Assembly (NCBI GenBank): GCA_004552485.1
Contig: SFOH01000002.1
Span: 1-64,000 of the forward strand
Reading direction: 5' to 3'
Source: Bacteroidales bacterium
GTDB taxonomy: Bacteria; Bacteroidota; Bacteroidia; Bacteroidales; Muribaculaceae
DNA: 64,000 nt
In this document: one piece after another, positions 8,885 through 17,434 of the stretch
How positions within the stretch are numbered: the stretch's first letter is position 1
Layout: the number at the start of each line of letters is the position of its first letter
Position numbers and translations under genes: made by a program
The notes under the pieces: model-generated
What the model was told of the DNA's origin: nothing
Seen by the model: only the letters and a program-made list of their open reading frames with translations
Database searches by the model: none

Positions 8885-8895
8885 CAAAAAAATCG

Positions 8896-8919
8896 CGCAC
8901 GCCCCAATAGAGGCGTGCG
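8896..8919 (-). terminator. Terminator after the DUF4924 gene
   Basis: An 8-bp perfect GC-rich stem (8896-8903 with 8912-8919) is followed on the minus strand by a run of seven U. It separates the upstream minus-strand genes from the uvrA promoter. Confidence 0.75.
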
Positions 8920-8993
8920 TTTATAGCTGTGTTTTAACGGCTTTTTCAGCAGATTTAATGATTTTTTGAGAACGGCAAAAAGCGGACAACTCG

Positions 8994-9563
8994 TCAGTGT
9001 GCGGGCGCGTCCTCATCGTCGTGCGGGAAGAGGCGGTCTTCTTCGTCGAGATGGAAATTGTGCGACAGCTGGGCGATGAAGCGCGCAATCCGGGTGATGG
9101 CGGCGGCCGTGTCCGGCGTTATCTCCTTGCCCTGCAGGCGCATAAGCAGCATTCCGTAGAGGGCGTTGAAACACGTTTCAATCTCGCCGGGCTTCACCTC
9201 GCCGGACTTCGAGCGCAGCTCCACGATGAAGGGTAAAGTCTTGTAGAACAGCTCGGTATACTGCGGGAAGCGCGGGTCTTTGAGCAATGTCTGATGAAGC
9301 GCCACAAGCTGCGAGAGCGTGTTGCGGTTCATCTGCAGGTGCCCGGATTTCTCGACGCCCTCGCGGCGCATCATGTCGATGAGGCTCTCGTACCACTCGC
9401 GCATCTCACGGCGCTGTGCGTCAGTGAGTTGGAAGCGGTCGATGACGTTGTGCTCAATCTTGTCGATGTCGAGGTTGTTGGCGCGTATGATGTCCTCGAT
9501 CTGCCACATATACAGCAGATACTCGGCGATATTCTCCTTGCGTTTCTGTGATGCGATAATCAT
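8994..9563 (-). CDS. DUF4924 family protein
   Basis: A 189-residue soluble, mainly helical protein matching the Bacteroidetes DUF4924 family (PF16271): IASQKRKENIAEYLLYMWQ at the start, then IEDIIRANNLDID and a C-terminal IAQLSHNFHLDEEDRLF. No enzymatic motif is visible and the function is unknown. Its ATG overlaps the stop of the small upstream frame (ATGA), so translational coupling is possible. It may also have its own promoter: a TAACTTTG box lies at 9641-9648. A terminator follows at 8896-8919. Confidence 0.85.
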   Translation of the reverse strand: MIIASQKRKENIAEYLLYMWQIEDIIRANNLDIDKIEHNVIDRFQLTDAQRREMREWYESLIDMMRREGVEKSGHLQMNRNTLSQLVALHQTLLKDPRFPQYTELFYKTLPFIVELRSKSGEVKPGEIETCFNALYGMLLMRLQGKEITPDTAAAITRIARFIAQLSHNFHLDEEDRLFPHDDEDAPAH

Positions 9564-9790
9564 TTCTCTGTGATGTTAGTTATGGTGGAGGCGGATGACG
9601 ATGCCGCGGTCGAGCCGCCGTTGCGGCCGCTCTCCGCCTGCAAAGTTACGGATTTTTTCTGACTTTGCACGGCCTCGTCAATCAGAACTTTGCTTGTCAC
9701 CACCGTTTTCTTGTTCATGAACTTCACGGAGTTCAGCTGAATGGGCGACATGGGTTTTGCCGACGACGGAAGGATGAAATTACTGCTCAT
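9560..9790 (-). CDS. Possible 76-residue peptide between VKOR and DUF4924 genes
   Basis: A short frame that overlaps the end of the VKOR gene by 11 nt and the start of DUF4924 by 4 nt, so it fills the gap exactly. The first 45 or so codons have the GC-rich third positions seen in its neighbours. The peptide has a leader-like part (LNSVKFMNKKTVV, then VLIDEAVQ), then a Gly-Gly in SGRNGGSTAASS followed by a Ser/Thr-rich tail with no cysteine. It could be a processed peptide substrate of the neighbouring C39-like/VKOR protein. Against this, a -7 promoter box for DUF4924 lies within it. No family is recognised; it may not be a gene. Confidence 0.4.
   Translation of the reverse strand: MSSNFILPSSAKPMSPIQLNSVKFMNKKTVVTSKVLIDEAVQSQKKSVTLQAESGRNGGSTAASSSASTITNITEK
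9641..9648 (-). promoter_or_regulatory. -7 box (TAACTTTG) upstream of DUF4924
   Basis: A perfect TAnnTTTG on the minus strand, 78 nt before the DUF4924 ATG. The wider string from 9640 to 9656 is identical to that upstream of the SPOR gene (29600-29616). There is no -33 match. It lies inside the possible 76-residue frame. Confidence 0.5.
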
Positions 9791-10778
9791 TTCTGGGGAG
9801 GGTTATGTCAGGCATCATCGCGTTGACCGACAGTAAGATAACGCCATAAATTGCAAGTAAAACAATAAGGTAGGGCGTCCACACGAGCTGCTGCCACCAG
9901 TGGGCCGGAAGCCAGAATAAAAAGAGGAGCCAGAACGACGACTGCACGCACAGACAGAGCGTGCACCACGACTTCGCCACGAACTTCTGATAGTCTATGC
10001 TCCAGAAAGAGTAGGGGAGACAGCAGACGCCAATCAGCGCCAACCACGGCCACATCGCCGGGAAGGCCAGGAATGTCACGAGGCTAACGGCGAAATAGGC
10101 GAGACCCACCTGACTCCAGTGGAAAATGCCCAGGAAAGTGCCGCCTTTCTGCATCACCGTCTCGCATCCGTGGGCGACCACGGCGGCGCAGACATTGTCG
10201 AGAGCGCGGCTCTTGACGCCTAATTCTTTGAGGATAAGACCCACGTAAGCGGCCAGGCCGAAGATGTACAGCGCGGCAATGAAGTACATGTACCAGTGTT
10301 GCCATAATCCATTGGCTATAAACGACCAGACTGCCAATGCTGCAAGTATTGCTATAAGTCCGTAGTTGCGCACACGGGTCATTATATCGGCCAGCAGATG
10401 CTTGCCGCAATCGGGCTCGCAGGCTTCGGGACGCGCCTTTGCCAACAGGGCATTGCCGGTCCAGTCGTCGGCGAGCGTCTTGATGCAGACATCCTCGCGC
10501 ACCGACTGCGTGATGAAGCGGGCGTGGCACTTGGCGGCGTCCGTCACAATCACCCATTCGCCGCATTTGAGCTGTGCGATGAACGGCACCGGAAGCCGGC
10601 ACATCTGCGTCTTGTCCTCGACCGTTACGCCTTGGGTGTCAACGCCATACTCGTTCAAAAGCTTGCTGAGCCCGAACCACGACATGAACGGCATCGTCAT
10701 GAATCGGCGATCGCTGTATTTCTGCGTGTGCCTCACGCCCAAAGCCTTGAGGAAATTGCTGAAAATCATAAGCGTCAA
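9780..10778 (-). CDS. Vitamin K epoxide reductase (VKOR) family protein with degenerate C39-like domain
   Basis: A 332-residue inner-membrane protein. The N-terminal 115 or so residues resemble a peptidase C39-like domain (GLSKLLNEYGVDTQGVTVED, VPFIAQLKCGEWVIVT), but the catalytic Cys is absent, so it is probably non-proteolytic. Residues about 130-325 carry several transmembrane helices and the VKOR thiol pattern: Cys pair in VCAAVVAHGCETV, then GIFHWSQVGLAYF, then the active CxxC in WCTLC. VKOR proteins oxidise thiols with quinone as acceptor, usually passing disulfides to a thioredoxin-like partner. A thioredoxin gene lies just upstream in the same direction (137-nt gap). The substrate is unknown; peptide or protein disulfide formation is inference. 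Confidence 0.8.
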   Translation of the reverse strand: MTLMIFSNFLKALGVRHTQKYSDRRFMTMPFMSWFGLSKLLNEYGVDTQGVTVEDKTQMCRLPVPFIAQLKCGEWVIVTDAAKCHARFITQSVREDVCIKTLADDWTGNALLAKARPEACEPDCGKHLLADIMTRVRNYGLIAILAALAVWSFIANGLWQHWYMYFIAALYIFGLAAYVGLILKELGVKSRALDNVCAAVVAHGCETVMQKGGTFLGIFHWSQVGLAYFAVSLVTFLAFPAMWPWLALIGVCCLPYSFWSIDYQKFVAKSWCTLCLCVQSSFWLLFLFWLPAHWWQQLVWTPYLIVLLAIYGVILLSVNAMMPDITLPRNEQ

Positions 10779-10915
10779 GAGAATATAGAGTCATCGCCGC
10801 CGGGGCCGTTGCCCAAGTCTGACAACGGTTTCCCGGACAGCCGAAAAACAGCAGGTGCCACGGAAGCGTCCGCACGCGCAGACCTTCCGCAGCACTCTGA
10901 AAATATCTTAAAGTG

Positions 10916-11236
10916 TCACTCGACGTACGACGACATAACAGCCTGCACCTGAGCAAGAAGCTCATCGCCGCTAATCTCGCCGGAGTGGCGCCACATCTCG
11001 CGGTCGTTGTCGTAGATGATGAACGTGGGCACCGACTGAACGCCGGCCTCTTCGGCGCCCTGCGGATACTGGTCGATGTCGTATTGATAGACGGGTGCCA
11101 TGCCTCCGAGGAGCTCGCGAACGTTCTCCACAATCGGCATCATGCGCCGGCAGTGAGGGCACCATGATGCGTAAAACTCAATAAGAACGGCGCCGGTTGT
11201 GCGTCTTGCCTCTTCGTAAGGGATTATCTTGCTCAT
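10916..11236 (-). CDS. Thioredoxin family protein
   Basis: A 106-residue thioredoxin-fold protein starting at ATG 11236 (MSKIIPYEEAR); an in-frame ATG at 11290 would add 18 residues with no family resemblance. The redox site is WCPHC within VLIEFYASWCPHCRRMMPIVE, and the cis-Pro loop is VQSVPTFIIYDN. WCPHC differs from the WCGPC of housekeeping thioredoxin and is nearer to oxidising or specialised members. No signal peptide is seen, so it is probably cytoplasmic. It is the first of a minus-strand series leading to the VKOR protein, a likely functional partner. Confidence 0.85.
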   Translation of the reverse strand: MSKIIPYEEARRTTGAVLIEFYASWCPHCRRMMPIVENVRELLGGMAPVYQYDIDQYPQGAEEAGVQSVPTFIIYDNDREMWRHSGEISGDELLAQVQAVMSSYVE

Positions 11237-11400
11237 AGTAAAAATTAAATTTTGGTTGAAAATTTCTGTGTTTGTTTTATCTGATAACACGCTTCCGGGG
11301 CCGATTGTTTAACCGCTTGCGGCGACTCTCGCCGCGCCGTCGCACCCCTCCCGGCTCGCAGACATTGAAAAATTGTGAAAAGGGAGTGAAATAACGCCTC

Positions 11401-11430
11401 AAAAGCCGTGCATATATGCGGCTTTTTTTG
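11401..11430. terminator. Hairpin with flanking A and T runs in the lptD upstream region
   Basis: AAAAGCCG at 11401-11408 pairs with CGGCTTTT starting at 11419, with the palindrome GCATATATGC inside the loop. T-runs follow on both strands. It lies 65 nt before lptD and immediately before its -7 box, so it may insulate lptD from upstream transcription. Confidence 0.5.
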
Positions 11431-11438
11431 TATCTTTG
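11431..11438 (+). promoter_or_regulatory. -7 box (TATCTTTG) for lptD
   Basis: A perfect TAnnTTTG, 56 nt before the lptD ATG. The -33 position is occupied by the hairpin just upstream and has no TTTG. Confidence 0.6.
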
Positions 11439-11494
11439 CGCCGAATTATGCCCCCTCCCAGTCCTCTCCGGAGACACGAGGGCGGCGTTAAGAA

Positions 11495-14395
11495 GTGAAT
11501 CCGTTGAAAAAAACAATTATATACATCCTTCTGCTGGCGGCGCTGTCCTTTATCTATCAGGGCATTGCGTCCGTTGCGCAAATCCGCGGAACGGCATTGC
11601 CGGAGCTGTTCGGCTACACCGACGCAGCTGCCGACGATGCCGAAGCCGCCGAGGATATGCCGCCCGTGGCCAATCCCGTGGAGTGGGGAGCTCCCGCCTC
11701 TGACGAGCCGGAAGCCTCTGCCGCCGGGGAAGCCACCGAGGAGACGGATGCCGATGCCGGCGCTGATGCCGACGCCACTTCCACCACCACCGTCCCCACC
11801 GTCGACACCCTCCTGCTCCGCCGCCCCGCCGGCGCACGCCGCGACAGCGTGGCGCCCGGGACGTCGCGCATACGCCGCACTAAGGTCGACATGGACGCCC
11901 CCGTACAGTTCTCCTCGAAAGACTCCATGATTCTCGTGGGCCGCGACTCGGCGTTCATGTACGGCAACACCGAGGTGAAATACGGCGACCTCGACCTCAA
12001 GGCCGCACGCGTGGAGATGGACATGGCCACGAACACCGTCCTCGCCGCCGGAGCGCGTGACACCGCCGACGAAATCACCGGCCGACCCGTCTTCGCCGAA
12101 GGCGGAACGGACTATGAGGCCGACACAATGCGCTACAACTTCAAGACGCGCAAAGGCTTAATCCACAACGTTATAACCCAGCAGGGCGAGGGCTACCTCA
12201 CCGGCGGCATCTCCAAGAAAGGTGCCGACGACATCTATTATTTTGAGAACGGTAAGTACACCACCTGCGACGACCACGACCATCCCCACTTCTACTTCCA
12301 GATCACCAAGGGCAAGATGCGCCCGGGCAAGGACGTGGTCACCGGCCCCACCTACATGGTGCTCGCGGGTCTGCCCCTGCCGCTGGCCCTGCCGTTCGGC
12401 TATTTCCCCTTCTCCGAAAGCTACTCGTCCGGTATCATCGTCCCCACGTTCGGCGACGACTACAACCGCGGCTTCTATCTGCGCGACGGCGGTTACTATC
12501 TCGCACTGAATCAGAATATTGACCTGGCCCTGACAGGCGAAATCTACACCAAAGGCTCGTGGGGACTCGCCGCCCGCTCGACCTACGCCAAGCGCTACAA
12601 ATACTCCGGCAACTTCAACGTCAGCTACCTGAAGACCATCCTCGGCGACAAGGGCATGCCGGACTATTCCAAGCAGACCAACTTCCAGGTGCTGTGGAGC
12701 CACAGCCAGGACAGCAAGGCCAACCCCAACCTCTCGCTCTCGGCATCGGTGAACTTCACCACCTCGGGATACACCCGCAACGACCTCAACAGCTACTACT
12801 CTAACGCCTTCACCGAGAACACCAAGAGTTCGGCCATCAACCTCAGCTACAAGTTCCCCAACTCTAAATGGAGCCTGTCGACCTCGCTGAACGTGAGCCA
12901 GCGCACGCAGGACTCCACCGTCAGCGTCAGCTTCCCCAACGTCAACATCACCCTCAGCCAGATCAACCCCTTCAAGCGCAAGCGTGCCGTGGGCGCCGAG
13001 CGCTGGTATGAGAAAATTCGCATCTCCTACCAGGGACAGCTGCAGAACTCGCTGACTGCCAAGCAGGATGTCTTCTTCAAGAAGAGTCTCATCAAGGACT
13101 GGCGCAACGCCATGCGCCACAACCTCCCCGTCTCCGCCACCTTCAACGTCTTCAAGTACATCAACCTCACGCCCAACATCAGCTTTACAGACCGTATGTA
13201 CACTCAGAAGGTGCGCCGAATGTGGGACCCCAACGCCGCCGCTGAAATCTGCGACACAACCTACAGCTTCTACAACGTCTGGGACTTCAACGCCTCCCTC
13301 TCGTTCGACACTAAGGTATACGGTTTCTACAAACCGCTGAAAATCTTCGGCGACAAACTGAAGATGATTCGCCACGTCATCACGCCCACCGTCTCGTTCT
13401 CCTACGCCCCCGACTTCAGCTCGTCGTTCTTCGGATACTACGGCCGCTATTCGCGCCCCGACGCCAACGGCAACATGATCGAGAACGTCTATTCGATGTT
13501 CCCCAACGCCATCTTCGGCGTCCCTGGCCGCGGCAAAACCGGCCAGGTGAGCTGGTCTATCGCCAACAACATCGAGGCCAAGGTGAAGAGCGACGCCGAC
13601 TCTACCGGCGAGAAAAAGATTTCGCTCATCGAAAACCTCACATACTCCCAGAGCTACAACTTCGCCGCCGACTCGATGAACTGGTCGAACATCAACACCT
13701 CTATGATGCTGCGCCTCACCAAGGGCTTCAACCTCAACCTCTCGGCCGTCTGGGATGTCTACACCTACGAGCTCAACGAATACGGCAACCCCGTGCGCGT
13801 CAACAAACCGCGCTGGACCGTGGGCAAAGGCCTCGGACGCCTGTCCTCGACCGGCACCTCGTTCTCCTACACCTTTAATAACGACACCTTCCGCCGCAAG
13901 AAGGACAAGGACGGCAAGAACGGCGACAATGACGGCAGCAACGATGACAACCGCGGCGGCGCCGAACGCGACCGCGACGCCGAAGACGAGCAGAACAGCG
14001 AGATGCAGATGAGCAACGACGGCTACATGAAGTGGGAGGTGCCGTGGAGCCTGACGCTCAACTACTCAATCAACTACGCATATGGCTCGTTCAATAAGCG
14101 CAAGATGGAGTATAACGGCAAAATCACGCAGAACCTTAGCCTCAGCGGCAACCTGCGGCCCACCAAAAACTGGAATTTCAGCTTCACGGCGTCGTACAAC
14201 TTCGACACCCACAAGCTCGCGTATATGAACTGCAACATCACCCGCGACCTGCACTGCTGGAGCATGCGCGCCTCGTTTGTGCCCGTCGGCCCCTACAAGA
14301 GCTACAACTTCAGCATCGCCGTCAAGAGCGCCATGCTCTCCGACCTCAAGTACGACAAACGCTCGTCGATGTCGAACGGCGTCACCTGGTACTGA
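11495..14395 (+). CDS. lptD: LPS-assembly outer-membrane protein LptD
   Basis: A 966-residue outer-membrane protein of the Bacteroidetes LptD type, which inserts lipopolysaccharide into the outer leaflet. Layout: N-terminal signal segment (residues 1-28), an Asp/Ala/Glu-rich low-complexity stretch (about 40-100), an OstA-like beta-jellyroll (about 130-250: SMILVGRDSAFMYGNTEVKYG, MRYNFKTRKGLIHNVITQQ), then a large barrel of alternating aromatic strands to the C-terminal VTWY. A highly charged insert (about 800-838; RRKKDKDGKNGDNDG and a Glu/Asp-rich end) breaks the barrel, probably as an extracellular or periplasmic loop. It stands first in a plus-strand series and is followed 44 nt later by an acyl-ACP thioesterase. 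Confidence 0.93.
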   Translation: MNPLKKTIIYILLLAALSFIYQGIASVAQIRGTALPELFGYTDAAADDAEAAEDMPPVANPVEWGAPASDEPEASAAGEATEETDADAGADADATSTTTVPTVDTLLLRRPAGARRDSVAPGTSRIRRTKVDMDAPVQFSSKDSMILVGRDSAFMYGNTEVKYGDLDLKAARVEMDMATNTVLAAGARDTADEITGRPVFAEGGTDYEADTMRYNFKTRKGLIHNVITQQGEGYLTGGISKKGADDIYYFENGKYTTCDDHDHPHFYFQITKGKMRPGKDVVTGPTYMVLAGLPLPLALPFGYFPFSESYSSGIIVPTFGDDYNRGFYLRDGGYYLALNQNIDLALTGEIYTKGSWGLAARSTYAKRYKYSGNFNVSYLKTILGDKGMPDYSKQTNFQVLWSHSQDSKANPNLSLSASVNFTTSGYTRNDLNSYYSNAFTENTKSSAINLSYKFPNSKWSLSTSLNVSQRTQDSTVSVSFPNVNITLSQINPFKRKRAVGAERWYEKIRISYQGQLQNSLTAKQDVFFKKSLIKDWRNAMRHNLPVSATFNVFKYINLTPNISFTDRMYTQKVRRMWDPNAAAEICDTTYSFYNVWDFNASLSFDTKVYGFYKPLKIFGDKLKMIRHVITPTVSFSYAPDFSSSFFGYYGRYSRPDANGNMIENVYSMFPNAIFGVPGRGKTGQVSWSIANNIEAKVKSDADSTGEKKISLIENLTYSQSYNFAADSMNWSNINTSMMLRLTKGFNLNLSAVWDVYTYELNEYGNPVRVNKPRWTVGKGLGRLSSTGTSFSYTFNNDTFRRKKDKDGKNGDNDGSNDDNRGGAERDRDAEDEQNSEMQMSNDGYMKWEVPWSLTLNYSINYAYGSFNKRKMEYNGKITQNLSLSGNLRPTKNWNFSFTASYNFDTHKLAYMNCNITRDLHCWSMRASFVPVGPYKSYNFSIAVKSAMLSDLKYDKRSSMSNGVTWY

Positions 14396-14439
14396 TCGCG
14401 CAGTCGCGCCAACACCCTCTTCGGAAACACCATAGAAAC

Positions 14440-15198
14440 ATGGAACGCAAACATACTCACGACTACTTCCTCACCGCCGGCGAATGCGACGCCACGGGCC
14501 ACATGCCCGTGCAGCTGCTCGTCTCCCGCGTCATCGAGGTTGCCACCGAGCATGCCAACTCGCTGAACATCGGCTATGCCAACCTCCAGCCCCGCGGCAT
14601 CGCCTGGGTGCTCTCACGAGTGAGCATCGAGATGGACACCTGGCCCGGCATCAACAGCGCCTACTCGCTCACTACATGGATCGAAGGATGGACGCGCTTC
14701 TACAGCGACCGCTGCTTCGAGGTGCGCGACGGCGAGGGCCGCGTCATCGGCCATGTGCGCACCGTCTGGGTCGCCATCGACATCGAGAAACGCAGTCCGG
14801 CCCAGCTCGACGGCATCGCCAACGACGAGATGGTCAACCACGAACTGACGTGCCCCGTCGCCAAGCAGCGCAAGATTGCGCCCGTGACTCTCGACACGGC
14901 CACGAACGTCATGGACTACACCTTCCGCTACGCCGACCTCGACTTCAACCGCCACGTCAACTCGGTGCGCTATGTCGACCACATCCTCAACCTCTGGCCC
15001 CTGGACTTCTACGACGCCTGGCAGCTGCGAGTCTTCGAGATTGCCTACGTCCACGAGTGCCGCTTCGGCGAGACGGTTGCCATCGCCGCCGTCGAAGAGC
15101 CCGCGGAGGACGGCAGCGCCACGGCACGCGTCGACATGCTCCGCGACGGCGCGCGAACCGTTGCCGCACGCCTCGTCTGGCGCAAGCGCGAGTCATAA
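14440..15198 (+). CDS. Acyl-[acyl-carrier-protein] thioesterase
   Basis: A 252-residue double hot-dog protein of the acyl-ACP thioesterase family, which releases free fatty acids from acyl-ACP. The catalytic region is recognisable as DLDFNRHVNSVRYVDHI (about residues 167-183), the N-x-H-V-N pattern of the family. The N-terminal half has ECDATGHMPVQLLVSRVIEVATEHA. Cytoplasmic; probably tunes membrane or lipid A acyl supply, consistent with its position behind lptD, though that link is inference. A stem-loop follows its stop (15207-15239 region). Confidence 0.9.
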   Translation: MERKHTHDYFLTAGECDATGHMPVQLLVSRVIEVATEHANSLNIGYANLQPRGIAWVLSRVSIEMDTWPGINSAYSLTTWIEGWTRFYSDRCFEVRDGEGRVIGHVRTVWVAIDIEKRSPAQLDGIANDEMVNHELTCPVAKQRKIAPVTLDTATNVMDYTFRYADLDFNRHVNSVRYVDHILNLWPLDFYDAWQLRVFEIAYVHECRFGETVAIAAVEEPAEDGSATARVDMLRDGARTVAARLVWRKRES

Positions 15199-15323
15199 AA
15201 ATTCATAACGCCGGCGGAAAAATCGCCGCCCCGGGCGTTTATCTCTTGTGAGACTCAAAACTGCGCGCCCCTCGCGCGCGTACATTAAATATTAATATAT
15301 ATAAACAACATACGAATAAAGAA

Positions 15324-16841
15324 ATGGCAAACAAAGCATTACTTATGATTCTGGACGGCTGGGGCCTCGGTGACCACGGCAAGGACGATGTGATCTTCAA
15401 CACTCCCACGCCCTACTGGGACGGCCTTCTGGCCAAGTATCCCCACTCGCAGCTCCAGGCTTCCGGCGAAAACGTCGGCCTCCCCGACGGCCAGATGGGT
15501 AACTCCGAGGTGGGTCACCTCAACATCGGCGCCGGCCGCATCGTCTACCAGGACCTGGTGAAAATCAATAAAGCCATCGAAAGCGGCTCAATCCGTGACA
15601 ATGAGGAGATTAAGTCGGCCTACGGCTACGCCAAGAAGTCCGGCAAGGCCCTCCACATCATGGGCCTCACCAGCACCGGCGGCGTCCACTCGAGCCTCGA
15701 TCACCTCTTCGCCCTCTGCGACATCGCCAAGGAATACGGCCTCGAAAAGGTCTACCTCCACTGCTTCATGGACGGCCGCGACACCGACCCCCGTTCCGGC
15801 AAGGGCTACATCGAAGCCGTCGAGAAACACTGCGCCGAAAGTGCCGGCGTGATTGCCTCCGTCATCGGCCGCTTCTACGCCATGGACCGCGACCGCCGCT
15901 GGGAGCGCATCAAAGTGGCTTACGACCTGCTCGTGAACGGTCAGGGCAAACAGGCCACCGACATGGTCAAGGCTATGCAGGAGAGCTATGACGACGACGT
16001 CACCGACGAGTTCATCAAGCCCATCAACAACGCCAACGTAGACGGAACTATCAAGGAAGGCGACGCCGTCATCTTCTTCAACTACCGCAACGACCGCGCC
16101 AAGGAAATCACCGAGGTGCTCACTCAGAAAGACATGCCCGAGTTTGACATGCACGTCATCCCCGACCTGCAGTACTACTGCATGACGCCCTACGACGCCG
16201 CCTTCAAGGGCGTTCACATCATCTTCAACAAGCAGGACGTCGAGAACACCCTGGCCGAATATCTGTCGAAGAACTCGCGCAAGCAGCTTCACATCGCCGA
16301 GACCGAGAAGTATGCCCACGTCACCTTCTTCTTCAACGGCGGCCGCGAGGCTCCCTTCGAGGGTGAGGACCGCATCCTCGTGCCTTCGCCCAAGATTGCC
16401 ACTTATGACCTCCAGCCCGAGATGAGCGCCTTCACCGTTGCCGACAAGCTCGCAAACGCCATCGCCACAGAGACTTACGACTTCATCGTCGTCAACTTCG
16501 CCAACGGCGACATGGTGGGCCACACCGGCATTTACGAGGCCATCGAGAAGGCCGTGAAGACCATCGACAAGTGCGTTGAGACCGTTGTCGAGGCCGCCCG
16601 CAAGCACGGCTACGATGTGATCATCATCGCCGACCACGGCAATGCCGACCACGCCCTTAACGACGACGGCACGCCCAACACCGCCCACTCGCTCAACCCC
16701 GTGCCCTTTGTCTATGTCAGCGACGACCCCAAGGCAAAGGTCGAGAACGGCATCCTCGCCGACGTCGCTCCGTCAATCCTCCACATCCTGGGTATGCCTC
16801 AGCCTGCGGACATGACCGGCAAAGACCTCATCAAAGACTGA
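15324..16841 (+). CDS. gpmI: 2,3-bisphosphoglycerate-independent phosphoglycerate mutase
   Basis: A 505-residue glycolytic enzyme that interconverts 3- and 2-phosphoglycerate with two Mn ions. Conserved blocks are LLMILDGWGLG at the start, the catalytic Ser in MGNSEVGHLNIGAGR (near residue 60), CFMDGRDTDP, RFYAMDRDRRWER, NYRNDRAKEI and IIADHGNADH at the metal site. Length is typical. The upstream leader is AT-rich with no clear -7 box. A small lipoprotein gene starts 3 nt after its stop with GTG, so the two are likely co-transcribed. Confidence 0.96.
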   Translation: MANKALLMILDGWGLGDHGKDDVIFNTPTPYWDGLLAKYPHSQLQASGENVGLPDGQMGNSEVGHLNIGAGRIVYQDLVKINKAIESGSIRDNEEIKSAYGYAKKSGKALHIMGLTSTGGVHSSLDHLFALCDIAKEYGLEKVYLHCFMDGRDTDPRSGKGYIEAVEKHCAESAGVIASVIGRFYAMDRDRRWERIKVAYDLLVNGQGKQATDMVKAMQESYDDDVTDEFIKPINNANVDGTIKEGDAVIFFNYRNDRAKEITEVLTQKDMPEFDMHVIPDLQYYCMTPYDAAFKGVHIIFNKQDVENTLAEYLSKNSRKQLHIAETEKYAHVTFFFNGGREAPFEGEDRILVPSPKIATYDLQPEMSAFTVADKLANAIATETYDFIVVNFANGDMVGHTGIYEAIEKAVKTIDKCVETVVEAARKHGYDVIIIADHGNADHALNDDGTPNTAHSLNPVPFVYVSDDPKAKVENGILADVAPSILHILGMPQPADMTGKDLIKD

Positions 16842-16844
16842 GCC

Positions 16845-17372
16845 GTGCGCCGTTTCGCAAAAACAGCCCTCGCGGCCGGCGCGCTGGCCGCAGCCGTGCT
16901 TCTGACTCCCGCCCTGACCGGTTGCTCCGGTTGCGGCAGGGAGCAGCAGGGCGCGCCCGAGCTGTCGCCCGCCGAAGAGGTTGAGACCATCCTCAGCCAG
17001 CCCCAGCGTCTTGATTCTCAGAATCTTGACCAGCTTGCCGAGAAGATTCAGAAGAATGAGGAAATCTCGGAGGGCGAGCTGGCATCGATGATGATTCAGC
17101 TCGAGGCCGTGTCTAATCAGGTGAGCATGGAGGCCGAGCGCCTGCAGCAGGTGCAGGACCCCGTGGACACCTTCGAGTCGCTGACAACCATCAGCCAGTC
17201 GCAGTACTGGAAAGACTATCAGAAGGTCTACGAATGGATGTCGCAGGCTCAGCTCCCCGATGCCATCGCCAAGCGTCTGGCTCTGCTGCGACAGACCAAT
17301 CAGCATGTCCAGATCGTGCTCACCGAAATCGAAAAGCGCGACCTCGAAGGAAAGAACATGCTGGATATCTGA
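16845..17372 (+). CDS. Small lipoprotein with helical body
   Basis: A 175-residue protein starting with GTG, 3 nt after the gpmI stop. The N-terminus is a lipoprotein signal peptide ending in the lipobox LTGC (Cys27), followed by another Cys. The rest is Gln/Glu-rich and predicted helical (ETILSQPQRLDSQNLDQ, LEAVSNQVSMEAERLQQVQ), perhaps coiled-coil. No family is recognised. It should be anchored to a membrane from the periplasmic side. Role unknown; proximity to gpmI probably reflects transcription only. Confidence 0.8.
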   Translation: MRRFAKTALAAGALAAAVLLTPALTGCSGCGREQQGAPELSPAEEVETILSQPQRLDSQNLDQLAEKIQKNEEISEGELASMMIQLEAVSNQVSMEAERLQQVQDPVDTFESLTTISQSQYWKDYQKVYEWMSQAQLPDAIAKRLALLRQTNQHVQIVLTEIEKRDLEGKNMLDI

Positions 17373-17434
17373 GTATTACAGCTCCTGACGCACTATGCGT
17401 TAGCCCCCACGTTTAAAACCCAAGCATCACATAA

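Noticed and set aside
12158..13375. 405-codon minus-strand frame opposite lptD
   Set aside because: Shadow of the LptD barrel region; low-complexity Val/Glu/Gly composition.
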